Assembly: GCF_000189635.1 (NCBI RefSeq)
Contig: NW_002476237.1
Span: forward strand, 496,001-560,000
DNA length: 64,000 nt
Direction of reading: 5' to 3'
From: Tetrahymena thermophila SB210
Taxonomy: Eukaryota; Ciliophora; Oligohymenophorea; Hymenostomatida; Tetrahymenidae
Part shown: positions 12,413 to 25,231 of the stretch, piece by piece
Layout of the letters: the number at the start of each line of letters is the position of its first letter
How positions within the stretch are numbered: position 1 is the first letter of the stretch
The notes under the pieces: generated by a model
Database searches by the model: none
Told to the model about the DNA's origin: nothing
Seen by the model: the letters and a program-made list of their open reading frames with translations, nothing else
Translations under genes and position numbers: made by a program

Positions 12413-15400
12413 TCAAAGCAATTTTAATTTTGGAGTTTACAAAGCATTAACATTGTCTTGAGGTTAAATGAATTAATTTTCACTCTTATAATTTTCAACA
12501 TACTATGCAGAGTCAAAGAGTCCCATTTAAAATTAATTTTCATCCTAATATTAAAGCTACTTTTCCACACCTATTTTACTTTATTTCTCATTTGTATTTT
12601 AATTGTATATTTATCTTGTCTTATTAAAAACAAAGGAAGGAGTACTGTCAATCTTTTATTCTTTGTCGTCTTTTTCTCTTATAGGACTAAAGTTTATAGA
12701 TTTATTCTTGGAGTTTTGAATTTAGTTTGCTTTTTGATTTTTAATCATTAATGGAGTTATTCCTGTTTTTTGGTCTTTCTATTTTTCTACATGTGAAGAA
12801 TTAGTCAAACATTTCTTAAAATTATCTTCAAAAAGCATTTCTTGTACGCTTTGTTAAAATTCAGAAGTATTTTATTAATTAAACTTGCTTTTATCATTAA
12901 TTTATGGAAGTATTCTTTTGATGTCATCAGTGAAGCTCTCAGAAACTTCTTACTAATTTAACTTTTGAAGTTCTCTTGAGTTTTGTACAAATTTAACTTT
13001 AAAGTACAAACAAGCCTAATAGTTATTAATTTTACTCTGAACTATTTTAGAAGCATTATGTGTTAAACAGCTGCTATTTACTTCATAAACACTTTCACCT
13101 ATTTTTTCAAATTTAAAATAATAGAAAAATTAAAAAAACACTTAAATAATTCCTTACTGAAATATATTTCTTTATTATCAGCTTAATTGAGCATCCATAT
13201 TTCAAATTTGATTACAGAATTTTCTGCATTTGTGTTAAATTCATAGGTTTTGTTAAACTTTAAATCCTAAAATAATTTAAATTTAAAAAAATGTTTAAAT
13301 TTTATTATTATTAAATAAAAATTTTACATTAATAGGAACATTTTATGTTTTTTATAATTGCTCATTATTTAAAAATATTTTTAAAAATGAATGAGTTGCC
13401 TATATTTTCTCGAAAACTTTATCAATTTTTAATCCAATAATGCAGTCAATCTTGTGTAAATAAATAAATATTTTAACATAGAATTACTTTAAATTATTAA
13501 AATTACGATAAGAACTATTTTTGCATTGTTTTGGTTTAATTTTTAATAAATCTTTGGAGTACTGCTTTCATCGATTGATAGTTATTGCTGAGTTAGAATA
13601 TTAGAAAATAACTTTGAGCTTTACTATTATAGTAGAAGCGATTATTCTTATTTGATAAAACTTTAAGTTTTATTTGAATTCTAGTCAGAAGGTTTTTAAG
13701 GAGTTTCTTGCTAAGGTGAGGAAAATTTTTAAGCTTTTTCCTATATTTATTTTTAGGGTAAAAAGTTTTTGTGTAAAATATCTTATTAGCCTGATTTCAT
13801 ATCTTTTTTAATTTCATTAATTTGTAATTAGATATCTAATAATTATTTCTTAGCAAGTTCTAAATCTTAGTCAACTTTATGCATTAGTGCTATAGTTAAA
13901 GATGATTAATTCATTCCTTACTAATTTTCCAAACTTAAGTTTTATTTGGTAAGTTTTGTATAGTCTTAAATAATTTCCAAAAATTTAGTTTCAAACTCAT
14001 AATTACTTTGAATTATAGCAATCTCTTTCTTAAAGTTTAAATCAGTCTCAAAGTATTACCTTTCTATGATGTTAATTTCTTATAGCTTATTGAAATTAGA
14101 ATTTTATTTTAAACTTTAATTCTCATAAGAAATGATTTTTATTTTTTAATCCATATTATCAATAAGATCAATCAGTTTATCAAAATTTTACTTATTAAAT
14201 TGTATATCTTTAAGCTACAATTCATCATACATATTTACCTCTTATTCTATAATTTTAAAGTACTAAATTTTTATTTAAAAAGTATTAAAATAAAAATATT
14301 AATGAGATTTGTTTACTGATTTGTATTTGCTAATAATTGAATTGAGATCATCAATATGATTATTCTTTATTTCAATTTCTTATTTTTGATTCTCAAGGAT
14401 TCTTGTTAAGTTTTCATGAAAATTATCCTAAGTTGAGCATGTTTTATCAATAGTTTTTAATATTTACTAGCACAAATTCAATGTATTTTCCTCATTCCCT
14501 TGTATTTTATGCATTAAGTTATTTACCAAGTTATCTTTTATCTTTAGTTCATTCTCCAAAACAAATATCATTTTTTTTGCAGTTGGAGACTCTATAAATA
14601 ACTCACCTAATGGTTTTGTGCTTTCAGAATTCGATAAAATATTTTAAAGATGATAGTTTTTTTCTTTTAAACTATTTAATTCATTTTGCATCTTATATTA
14701 ATTTTACTAAACATCTATGAGCAAGAACTCTTGATTTCTAATTTTTGCCTATGAACTTTCTACAAGATCACATATTTTTTGAATCAAAAGTAATTAAGTG
14801 CTTGAATATTTTTCAGACTAACCTACTTTCTACATATCATTAATAAATTGAAAATTAAATTTTTTCCAAAAATGAAAATAATCAATTGAAAATTAAATAT
14901 TTTATCATATTACAAATAGTTTTCCAAATAAAAATTTTTGTGTAAAATAAATATTTTTACTAGATCTTTTATGTTTATTTGTAAGGCTTTATGCTGGCTA
15001 TTAGATATGTTTGCCTAAATTTCAGTTAATTTCTGAGCTATAGTGCTAATAAACTGCTCATTTTGTGAATCTGCTTCAGATTTCTTAAATATGAAATAAA
15101 AACAGGATTTTTAGTAGTTTATTAAATGAAATAAAAAGTAATTTTTACAATTTGCAAGGCTGAATACAAACACTGCAATCTTTCAAAGTTTATTTTGTAT
15201 TATTTTATATTTTCAATAAGCTATTTTTTATCATTATGAGCTTCTTGAAGCTATTCTTCAAGATTAATAAGCTTAGTTTAATTTAATTAATCATGTTACT
15301 ATGTCTTTTACTATTTCTTAGAAGAAAAGAACATCTTTTATTGTTAGGTTGGAGAAACTCGCTTATCGTTTTAGCTTTTTATTTTATTGTGTAAGCTAGA

Positions 15401-15949
15401 AAGGACACCTTAGAGATGATTTCCTTGAATTTTGCATTAAACTCTCTATTACTCTAAATTCTAAATCTATTCAAGAGAAGATTGTATTTATGGATTTATT
15501 TTAGAAGGGCTTGCAGAATTTGTTTTTTATTTCTAATTTTTATGAAATTTTCAATTTTTATTAAATAAATTTTTGTGCTAGATGAAGAGAAATTAATTAG
15601 TCATCAATTACAATTTAATGAAAAATAAATGAATATTTAATATTCTTAAAATAAATAGATAGTAATAAATTTTGTTTATAATTTTTTAGAAAAATTAAAT
15701 TAAGGCGTTAAAGATATAATTATATTTATTGATTGATTGATTAGGTTTATAACAGCACTATCATAATATTTTTCAAACAAAAAAAATAATTACTAAATGT
15801 GTATTCTGGATTTGTCTATCTTCAGAGCGCTATAATGGATTATTTCTTTTTTTTAATTTTATTTCAGGAGATATATTTTCAATATCTTCCCATCTTAATC
15901 TATTTCCATTTTGTGGTGAAATAGCCTAAGATTTAAATATGCCTGACAT
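12413..15949 (-). CDS. long coiled-coil protein with C-terminal C2-like domain
   Basis: A protein of 949 aa in eight in-phase exons: 15949-15794, 15532-15149, 15083-14961, 14829-14317, 14262-13507, 13450-13328, 13266-13158 and 13098-12413. Residues from about 90 to 600 are Gln/Lys/Glu-rich with heptad-like leucines, as in a long coiled coil. From about residue 640 to 770 the pattern resembles a C2 beta-sandwich: VLIIDCIIGLKI, SFLKIFLNNEQLQKT, YEFNTN, VIKFEIWMLNQ. The acidic calcium ligands of canonical C2 domains are not evident, so calcium binding is doubtful. The last 180 residues are polar tail. Coiled coil plus C2 is common in ciliary and basal-body proteins, but this is only a family-level hint. 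Gene structure is well supported; the domain call is moderate. Confidence 0.85.
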
Positions 15950-16717
15950 TTTATTGAAAGGACTTGTATCAATTTATTTATTGATTCTAGGATTTGGACT
16001 TTTAGAGTTCTTTAAATTTAACATTAGAATAACAGATTAATTTAAGATGTTATGAATAATAAAGAATTTTAAAGAATAATTTTACTCGTACAGCATTTTA
16101 AGAGAGAGTATTTCTTCTCTAGGAATTGTAATATTTATTATCTGAATTCACAAGTACCTTAAAACTCTAACAATTTTATAATAAAAATAATGTAAACTAA
16201 GATATTTTGCTTCAAATTGCTAAAATCTAAAGCTATTTATACTTCATAATTCACAGGTTGCTGTCTGTAATTTGAAGTAAATTTTTTTTGTGATAGATAA
16301 GGCTAAATATTCATACTATTTATATTCAATCTCCTTAATTAATAATATTTTACTTATAGTATTTGTCAATTTAATTAATTTTTGTATTATTTATTGATGG
16401 TTACTAATTTACGTTATTTACATTTATTTTTATTAAAATAAACATAACAAAATTAATTTAATTTCCATCAAAAGAAATATTCAATAATAGGTGAGTGATT
16501 TATTTATATATAAACAAATAAATATAAAATGTTTTATAAAAAATAAATAGCTCATAGTAAATGAATGAAACTTGAAATTAAAGTAGTAAGTTAGTTTTAC
16601 ATAGAACAAATCATATAAAGAATATTAATATAAATAGTATAGATAGATAGATTATTTCTTATTTGTTAAACTTCTTAAATAAATATTTTAATTTCCTGCA
16701 AAAATTTTTTCATTCAT
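15950..16717. other. intergenic, no gene seen
   Basis: AT-rich spacer between two minus-strand genes: upstream of the coiled-coil gene and downstream of the Ulp1 gene's stop. Confidence 0.55.
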
Positions 16718-18812
16718 TCAGTTTTAGCAAATCTCTACTTTTCCTTAAATTAACTAAAATGCTATTAAATATCTGTAGTATTGGGTATCTGTTTATTCAA
16801 TCCATAACCTTAAGCCATTTATACCAGAAGATCTGTAATGTATACCTTTTAGCATAAATACTCCACAATCATATCCGTTTTATTAGAATCCTGTTTCGCC
16901 ATTTATTAGCTCGTATTTTTTAATATTTTCTTATGCAATTCCATCGTCTTTTTATAAGTTTTACATCAAATCTACAAAGTATTTTGTATAATTAAAATAA
17001 TCTCTGTCATCAGTAGCGAGAGAATCATAGTAGATGATTTTATTTGTTTCATTATTTACTTCAACAAATGACCAATGAGTTCCATTAATATTCATAGGTA
17101 CAAAAAAGTTTCCTGATTTATAGGTCACCTTTTTAATTATATATAGATTAAAGTTTTCAAAAAATAGTGTATTTATTATAGTTTACTTTATTTTTAGTTG
17201 CTATTCTTTTGATTTTATTCCAAGCACTGTTTTTTACCAACTCAGGATAGAAAAAGGTATTTAATATGACTGCATTTGTTGATTACACTATTAATCTTAT
17301 ATAAGCATTGATAACTTCATCATTAAGCCAATTAGGCTACCTGAGAGTCTATAAATTGCTAAAAGTAAGTCTTTCTAAGATGTGTTAATGAGTTACTACA
17401 TCCTAATTCAAATTGAAGCTTCTTTCAAATACATCCTAAACTTCTTTAAGTTGCTTTTCTTCAAATCTCCAAAAAAGTTTTTTCATCTTTTTAGTCTTTA
17501 AGTCATAAATTTAGTTAAATTCCTCTAATAATTCTCCAACTTTTCTGTAATTTAAAAAATAAATGAATGAATTATGCTCTATAAAAAGAAAATAGAAATG
17601 CTAAAAATTACGATTTCTTATGGTATTATTTTATAAATATAATGTCTGAATCTACTTAATTATTATTGCCATTCTTTTTTCTTCCTTCTTCTGTTTTCTC
17701 TTTTAATTTTATTTTTCATTACTAAAATCATTGCAAAATAATTTCTTATTTACATTTTATTTATTATGTCTATAAGTCAAGCTTAGCCATTTTTTATTCG
17801 AGCAAACCAAAGTCATTCGAAATCCATTCATCGGTTATTTCTTTGAATTCCATAAATTCTTTTGGGAGTTGGATTATTTCCAAATCTAAATTCTCTCTTT
17901 ACTTTCTATCTTATTCAATTTAATACTGCGCTGAAGACGGTCTTCTAGCTAGCTACAATTATTTATCTACAATTTTTTAATTAAAATATGAATGACTACT
18001 TCAATCAATAAATAATAGAAAATCAAATTATAAATTATTATTTTTTTGTTTTTTTTAGTTATTTATTAGTATAAAAACTACTTCTATCTATTAATATTTA
18101 TTGTTATTATATTTTTATTATTAAGATTATTAAAAGATACCTTAATTATGATTTTACTTTGCCTACTCAATTCCATCCTCTTCTATCACAATAAACTCCT
18201 AGAGTTATGCTTCCTTCTTTCCATTTAGCTAAAATTCGTTTTTTTTTGAATTCCCATTGCATTCATTGAGCACAATTACTTTAGGGTTAGGTTAGTTTTG
18301 CAACTTTACTTTCGTATTCGAGTTTTCTTTATTATGGTCTATTATGTCTTTCTTATTAATCTGTTAATACTATGCTTCCTTTCTAGGTGATGTATTATTT
18401 TTTATAGGAATAACTGAATGGATGATTTAAGGCACATCATCGCTCGACTAATTTGCACTACTGCTGTTATTATTATTATTGGCTAGTTTCTAATCGTTGG
18501 AAGAACTAAATTGATCGCTTGACTTAAATACTTTTTTGGAAGGATCAGGAATCCTTGGATACTCTCCGTCATATTCGCCAATAGAAATATCGTCTCTAAT
18601 TAATATTATAATTTAAAATTATGTCCTACTATCATTGCTATTTTTACAGTTGAAATGAAGGAATGAATACTCTTCATTATTTTACTTTAATGCCTATAGT
18701 ATCATCCTTTATTTTTATGAATTTTAAAGCTTTTTGCTTACCGCTTTCTTTTTTTAGGTCCTAACCAATTTAGAATATTATCAAAAAGAGTGTCTAAAAA
18801 CTTTGATTTCAT
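16718..18812 (-). CDS. Ulp1/SENP-type SUMO protease (peptidase C48)
   Basis: A cysteine protease that matures SUMO and removes it from targets, 525 aa. The exons are 18812-18742, 18595-18141, 17948-17754, 17699-17612, 17544-17187 and 17128-16718. The catalytic domain is C-terminal. It contains WLNDEVINAY (the Ulp1 entry motif), the catalytic His in GTHWSFVEV (H407), Asp in YYDSL (D424), the oxyanion Gln and nucleophile Cys in QNGYDCGVF (Q472, C477). All four catalytic positions are intact. The N-terminal 200 residues are Ser/Asn/Lys-rich, probably disordered and regulatory, as in Ulp1/SENP proteins generally. The start ATG at 18812 gives a short hydrophobic/basic N-terminus encoded by a 71-nt first exon. 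Confidence 0.94.
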
Positions 18813-18990
18813 ATTATAGCTAATAATAAATAAACTATTTAATTAAAATAAATTAATTACTGAGAATTTGTCATCGTATGCATTTTTTGCCAATTTAACA
18901 ATTAAATTTCATACTTCAATACATACCCAAATATAAAATATTAGAATGTTTTTTTATTTTTAAAAATCCATCTCTACTCATAAAATATTC

Positions 18991-19558
18991 ATAAAATATT
19001 ATTTTTCTATTCTTTTCTTTGACTTCTAAAATTCGAATTAAAAATATCATGTAAAAAATATTCCTCAAAAATAAGGATTTTTTAAAGAATTTCATAAAAT
19101 ATAATTTATATAAAAAAAGTAATTATTATTATTTGTTATTTTCTTCTAAAACATTTACTATTTAAATTTATTCATAAATTATACCCATATTATGAAAAAT
19201 AACTAACATTCAATTTAACTTTCTATAAAAATGAAAACAAAAACAATTAAAATAAAATGTTTTTATATTAATTAACAATATATTTATTTATTTAAAATGA
19301 TCAAGCATATTTAACATTTAAATTTGAGAATAAAACAAAATTCCCTACCTAAAGAAAATGTTCAGTGTATATTTTTAAGGCTTATTAATCAAGTTACAAA
19401 ATTCTTCATTTTAAAAAATAAATATATTTTACTTCAATTTTAATAAGCTAAATAATCAAAAATATTAATTTTGCTTCAACTAAATTTATAATAAAATAAA
19501 AATTTTTTTAACTGAAGTTAAAATTGCAATAAATTAGCCTATCCTAGATAATTTTATG
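18991..19558. repeat. direct duplication, copy A (about 0.55 kb)
   Basis: First copy of a noncoding segment repeated at 19567-20118. Matching blocks run in the same order in both copies, for example CTTCTAAAACATTTACTA, TTAAGGCTTATTAATCAAG and TAACTGAAGTTAAAATTGC. The copies differ by scattered substitutions and small indels. Confidence 0.9.
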
Positions 19559-19566
19559 TTTTGATA

Positions 19567-20118
19567 ATAAAATATTATTTTTCTATTATTTTCTTTGACT
19601 TTTAAAATTCGTATTAAAAATATTATGTAAAACATAAGGATTTAAGGAATTTCATAAAATATAATTTATATAAAAAAAGTAAATCTTATTTTTTCTTATT
19701 TTCTTCTAAAACATTTACTATTTAAATTTATTCATAAATTCTATCCATATTATGAAAAATAACTAATCTTCAATTTAATTTTATTAAAAACATAAACAAT
19801 TAATATAAAATGTTTTTAAATTCATTAGCAATGCATTTAATTATTTATTTAAAATGATCAAACATATTTAACATTTAAATTTAAGAATAAAAGTAATTCA
19901 CTACTTAAAGAAAATGTTCTGTGTATATTTTTAAGGCTTATTAATCAAGTTACACTATTCTTCATTCTAAAAAATAAATATATTTTACTTCAATATTAAT
20001 AAGCTAAAATAATCAAAAATATTAATTTTGATTCAACTAAATTTATAATAAAATTATAATTTTTTTAACTGAAGTTAAAATTGCAATATATAATTAGTAT
20101 ATCGTAGATAATTTTATG
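19567..20118. repeat. direct duplication, copy B
   Basis: Second copy of the segment at 18991-19558, in the same orientation, separated by only about 8 bp. Divergence between the copies shows that the duplication is not recent. No open frame is shared, so it is not a duplicated gene. Confidence 0.9.
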
Positions 20119-20480
20119 GGCTTTTAATCAAATATCACATCATTTTCAATTTAAAAATAGCATCTTATAAAAAATTTATAATTTAAAAAATTAAAGGATT
20201 GAAAAAAAAGCAATTGATTTTTAAAATAGATAAACGATTAAATTAATTAGAGGGATTTCTATTTTTTAATAAATAAATAAAGAAGAGAGATAGATAGATG
20301 ACTGTAGTTTGTAATATATAATATAAAACATAAGCTTAGATACTTATAATAGGTTTTCTTATTAAATTTTATAAAAAATGTTATTTTATCATAAATCTAT
20401 AAGCTAAAAAACTGACCATTAAATTCTATGTACTCATTAAAATTATTATTTAAGCTATTTAACAAAAAATAAAAAAAATT

Positions 20481-21455
20481 ATGTAACAATAGACTATTAA
20501 AAGTTATTCATAAAATAATCAGAATACTATTTTTTAAGGGCTTTTATCCTGTTGTTATATCCCAAATATTAAAACATGCTCTTTTTCAACTGATAAATAA
20601 CCTTAGTAAGACTTTCTTACTCTACATCCCTACACAAAAAACTGGATTTCTTTAATTCATGACTGTAATTATGTTTCAACTTTAAATATTCCTGGGACTC
20701 ATTAGACTATGGCTTTAATAGGAGGACCTGGAGTAACATTAGCTTAATGCTAAACCTGGAATTTATAATCGTAATTGGAATGCGGGATAAGATATTTAGA
20801 TATAAGAATTAAAAGGACTAAAGATAATAGCATGCCTATTTATCACGGCATTGTCTTTTAAAATTCATATTTTGAAAAAGACGTTTTCCCTGTTGTTTAA
20901 AGATTTCTACTAGAAAATCCTAATGAATTTATCATAATGAATGTAAAATCAGAAGGCAAACCTGAAGCAGGTGCTTTAAATTTAGAAGATATTTTGCAAC
21001 CTTTTATTAATTAACATAAGGATTTATTCTTTTAAACTACTGGAGGTATACCTCTCGTAAAAGATCTTAGGGGAAAAGTATGGATACTACCTTATTATAA
21101 TTGGAACTTAAATGGTTTCTCTTTAGAAAAGCTAAAGTTGGAAGATATTCTTCATCATTAAGATGCATTTGAAGCTAATTTAAGGGATAAAAAAAATTAA
21201 ATAATTGAACATCATGTGAAGGCTTTCTTCAATAAAGATCTGAGATCTTAAGGCAAAAAACTATTTATTAATAATATAAATGCAGTAAAATGGTATAAGT
21301 GGCCATCAGAATTCGCTAAAGCATTAAATTAATTTGTTTTTGACAAAAAGTACTTTGAAGGAATCGTAGCTTTAGATTTCCCAGGAGAATTGTTAATCAA
21401 AGAGGTTATAAAATCTAATTTTCCTGAAAACTACTTTAAATTAATTGAAAATTGA
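20481..21455 (+). CDS. PI-PLC X-domain phosphodiesterase-like protein
   Basis: A single-exon protein of 324 aa with a phosphatidylinositol-specific phospholipase C X domain and no Y, C2 or EF-hand region, so it is of the bacterial/PLCXD type. The start ATG at 20481 is in frame with the whole domain. Motifs are NWISLIHD, TLNIPGTHQTMAL (His74), RYLDIRIK (Arg109), PIYHGI (His122), EFIIMNVKSE and LRGKVWILPYY. The two catalytic histidines and the arginine match the family. The residue after the first histidine is Gln (TAG codon), where bacterial enzymes usually have Asp. No clear signal peptide is visible, but residues 17-30 are mildly hydrophobic. It is intronless in an intron-rich neighbourhood. 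The expected reaction is cleavage of PI or a GPI-type lipid; the true substrate is unknown. Confidence 0.92.
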
Positions 21456-21954
21456 ATGGATTAATTCATTATTTTTATAAACTAATTATTTATATATATT
21501 AATTAGATGATGATAACTCAATTCATAAATATTAAAAAAGAATTTAAAATTATTTATTTATTTGTCTGTTTATTTATTTATTAGTTAGCATTATGGAATA
21601 ATTAAATAATTTCTCAAAATGCTTAAATTATTAAAATTATTTTATTTATCAAAAATAAATCTTAATTTTAAAAATTAATTTTAAAACAATATTGCAATCA
21701 TAAAAATTTAATTTTTTATAAAGAAATAAATTCATATATTTATTAATGCATTTATTGAATAAATAAATTAATTAATTAATTAATTTAGTGTTAGGTTGAT
21801 CAGTAAAAATTTTAAACAGAAAAACTTGTTGTTATCAATTATTCATCATTAAATTGTATTACCCACAAAAATTATTATAAAATATTAAATAATTTAAATA
21901 AAGTAGGAGTAAAAAAGTTTTAAGCCAATTAACAATAACTTTTTAAAAATAAGA
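21456..21954. other. intergenic, no gene seen
   Basis: AT-rich spacer between two plus-strand genes. No coding pattern seen. Confidence 0.55.
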
Positions 21955-22605
21955 ATGCAGGTCTAAAGATAACAACAGCATGTAAAATTTAATTCTCTAT
22001 TAGAATATTATTTGATATTTCCTTTTTTTGGATAGGACCCTTTTCTATCACCTCATAAGTAGGATGAATTTGAATCATCTAAAGAATAGGAATAAGGATC
22101 TCCAAAATAAACCACATTTGGATCATCAATAAGAAAAGTTAACGATTTTGAAGTTTAATAAGCAGAAAAAACTTTTTTGACAGCTCAATCAGGGGAAGAT
22201 GTATCAAACGCGCTCGAGCATGTCAAGAATACATATGTATACATTAAATTTAAAAATACATTATCATATTTAAAATATAAAAAGGAACTTATAAAAGCTG
22301 CATAAGTAATCTTGAATTCTTATAAAGAAGAAGTTTAGGAATTGAAGGAAGAAATTAGTACAATAAAGCCAGCAACAGAACCCTATCAAGAAGAAATTGT
22401 AAATTTATGTAAACCTAAAATAGAAGAGTTCTAATAGTAACTAGAAAAGAATCCAAAACATCAAGATGAAATTAACAAAATATTTTAGCTTTCCATAGCT
22501 TAACTAAAGAAAGAAGATAAAGCTATTGATCAAGAAATAATAAAAGTTATTGACAGAATACAAATTTTAGAAACTGTGCTAGGAAAATATAAAAAAAGCT
22601 ATTGA
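21955..22605 (+). CDS. small helical Lys/Glu-rich protein, unknown
   Basis: A protein of 198 aa from two exons, 21955-21981 and 22036-22605. The intron begins GTAAAA and ends GATAG. I do not recognise the family. After a short Ser/Gln-rich N-terminus, residues about 70-198 look almost wholly alpha-helical. They alternate charged and hydrophobic residues (YIKFKNTLSYLKYKKEL, SYKEEVQELKEEIS, IIKVIDRIQILETVL), consistent with a helical bundle or coiled coil. No membrane segment or catalytic motif is seen. Confidence 0.8.
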
Positions 22606-23740
22606 AGATAAACTAACTTATATACAAACAAACACAATTATATATATAAATTATATTAAAAAATATATAATAAATAATTAAACTTAACTGATTTATTATT
22701 TTTAATTTGTTATTATAAAATTATATTTTTTAAAAACTACTTACTAATCCTAAATAATCTCCATAAAAATACATTTCTTCTTAAAAATATTTATTATTAA
22801 AATGTGGTTTACTTTGAGAAATTTTATTTAGTTGAATAAATAACATTTAATATTTTATTCAAATTCTCAATATCTGTACTAAATATAAATAAATTATTTT
22901 AACTTTATTTTAAAGTTTATTATATATTTTTTTTACTTTTAAAGTTAAAATAAAGAATTAAATTTATGGTTAAAATAAATTTTAAGTTAATTTTAAATTA
23001 AATATGTTAAATTTATTATATAAATTAACTTATAAACTTGATATTGAATAACATGAAAAATTCGGTTTTATATAAACTATTTTATTAAATTCAACTTCTT
23101 AAAAAATTTTGAAATAAATTAAATTTAAAATTTTAATTTTTATTAAAAATTTATGAAAAAATAGATTTAAATTAAATCTGATCTAAATAGTTAGTATTTA
23201 ATATATTCAATAATATAGCATACTAAACTTTAGTTTAATATTTACCCTAAATAAATTAAAATAAAAGTTTTTATTATCTAGAGTATTTCTTTTATGCACT
23301 ACCTTTGTTGATTTTTTTTGTTAATACTTTTAAATATTTAAATTAGCTTAGTGTGATAATATGATCAATCTTATAAAAAATTAATAAAGAAATCTTTAGT
23401 TTATGGGTATAAATAATATTTTTTTTTTTCAACAATACATATAATAATAAAAAATATTAAAATAAATATTAATATTTAATTGGTTATTTATAATACAAAA
23501 ATAAATCTTTTGATATTAAATTTTTAATATACATTATTTTGTAAACAAATTAATAATATTCTGGAATTCATTGATTGATTTATAAAATAAAAAAATAAAA
23601 TATTTTATTTATTATTTGATTGTCTATTTTAATTTATTTTCTATTCTTTCAAAATTAAATTTTAAGTAAAAGTGTTTTATGTAGATAGCTAGCTTGTTTA
23701 ATATACCTATTTTATTTTAATTTTGCTATGGTGACAAAAT
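22606..23740. other. intergenic, no gene seen
   Basis: About 1.1 kb of extremely AT-rich DNA with no coding pattern that I can support. Confidence 0.55.
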
Positions 23741-23763
23741 AATCTTAATAATTTATCAAAATA

Positions 23764-24174
23764 GTACTGTCTATAACAATATTTAGAATTAGATAGCGAT
23801 TTCGAAAAGCTTATACTAAAAGATGGTTTGGATGTAGTAAAAGAAATATAAAAAATATTGGCTGGCTATTTTATCTTTTTTTAAATTATCTTAAAATAAT
23901 TTTATTACTTCCACCTATTTATTTGTAAATTTATTTATTTATTTATTGTTTTTTTTAATGATGTTAGAAATGTAGTAGATAAAAATATACAGAGTTATTG
24001 TCTAGAACATAAGAGTTTTGTGAAAAATTAAGTAAATTTTTAGAAAAGAATACTTATTTATTTAAGGAAACTAGAAAGACGAAGATAAGTGAATAAATAC
24101 ACTATATATAAATGTTTGCATATTAAAACAGACAGAAATTTTATATTATTTTAAATTATAGATATTTTTATTGA
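23764..24174 (+). CDS. unresolved coding patch, possible small gene or remnant
   Basis: Two stretches look coding. One ends at 23836 (YLELDSDFEKLILKDGLDV). The other runs from 23968 to TGA 24172-24174 and contains SRTQEFCEKLSKFLEKN. They join in phase through an intron at 23837-23967 (GTAAAA...GTTAG). No start ATG exists in this frame after the in-frame TGA near 23728, so a 5' exon is missing or the gene is decayed. The real 3' end may also differ. It converges on the minus-strand gene ending at 24458. The boundaries given are approximate. Confidence 0.35.
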
Positions 24175-24457
24175 AATAATACATGCATGCTCGCTTACCA
24201 GTTTATTTATAACTTAATTACATTTTCTTATATCAAAAGCAAGCATATTATTTTATATTTTTTAATTAAACGAGATTTTTATATAGAGATAAAGTAAGCT
24301 GAAGGGTGAAGTTTATTTGAGCTTTATAGACAATAGGATTTTTTTGTTAGTTTTAAAAGAATCGAATTATTTTTCTAGCTAAGCTAGAATATTTAGTCAT
24401 ATGCGTATTATTAGATTATTAATAATTCTTTAAAATTGCTACCAGTTATTGGCTTTT

Positions 24458-25231
24458 TCAAAATTTATTAATTTGATTGTAGTAATTGTAAAGCTATGCC
24501 TATATTAATTTTGCCTTTTCTTCAGGAATTCTTTATTAATAAAATAAATGAGTTAAAAATAAAACTTTTATTTATGTAAGTTAATATTTCTGTTTAATAA
24601 TAATTACCTTTTTTGGTTAATTAGATATTGCACATGAGCTTCTATTTAGTTGGAAGGTCTCAAAGAGTTGCTTTGGTACTTTCTTTCTTTTTAGTAAAAG
24701 TCATTTTGTAATTGATTTTATTGAATTTCAATATTTTATAATCTGTAGAGAATTGAAAATTCTTTGAGGAGCTACTAATCAAGAATTATGGGCTAGTATT
24801 GTACTCCTTCACATTCAAAATCATTCTCACAAGGTTTATGCTTTCCTCTGATCATAAGTTAATTTTCTTGTAAAAAGCAATCGTTATCTGTATTGTAAAA
24901 ATCAATATCTTAATTATATTAGTTGGAGGATGAGGTTTAGCAGTATTATGCATAAGTACGTCTTTTTTGTTTTCTTTATCCATCATTATTTTTTATTTCT
25001 GAATTTATCCCAAACATTTATTTAAAATAGACTAATGTTAAAATATATATATTATATTTAGCTAGGCACTTGCTACACTTTTTTTTCTCCTTATTGGAAT
25101 TTTGGTAATGTTTTTTGCGTAATAATTAATAATAATTTAGTGATTACTTTTTTTTAGAATTTAAAGAAGAGATAATTGAAGCAAATCAATTTTTGAAATT
25201 GTTTATCTTTTAGAGTCTCGAACACATTCAT
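24458..25231 (-). CDS. small Gln-rich protein, unknown
   Basis: A protein of 208 aa from exons 25231-25148, 25077-24608 and 24530-24458, in phase and ending at TGA 24460-24458. I do not recognise the family. The middle is polar and Gln/Asn-rich. It includes the paired cysteines of KHKPCENDFECEG and a basic patch (GQRKQKRRTY). The C-terminus (PEEKAKLIQAQLYNYYNQ) is helical. The first exon is less certain: an in-frame ATG at 25012 inside exon 2 would give a protein without the hydrophobic N-terminus. Transcribed divergently from DNA ligase, with 563 bp between the starts. Confidence 0.7.

Larger units (their letters stand above)
18813..20480. other. intergenic divergent region occupied by a direct duplication
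   Basis: Upstream region shared by the Ulp1 gene (-) and the PI-PLC gene (+). About 1.1 kb of it is two imperfect copies of one noncoding segment, listed next. No coding pattern seen. Confidence 0.65.

Noticed and set aside
12458..12751. Plus-strand hydrophobic open frame.
   Set aside because: It is antisense to the last exon of the coiled-coil/C2-like gene, whose minus-strand reading is polar, in phase with seven other exons and ends at TGA.
13328..13506. Stretch in the coiled-coil gene first read as one noncoding intron.
   Set aside because: It holds a 41-codon exon (13450-13328) with proper borders that completes the C2-like domain.
16663..16857. Plus-strand hydrophobic open frame.
   Set aside because: Antisense to the C-terminal exon of the Ulp1 gene, downstream of its catalytic cysteine.
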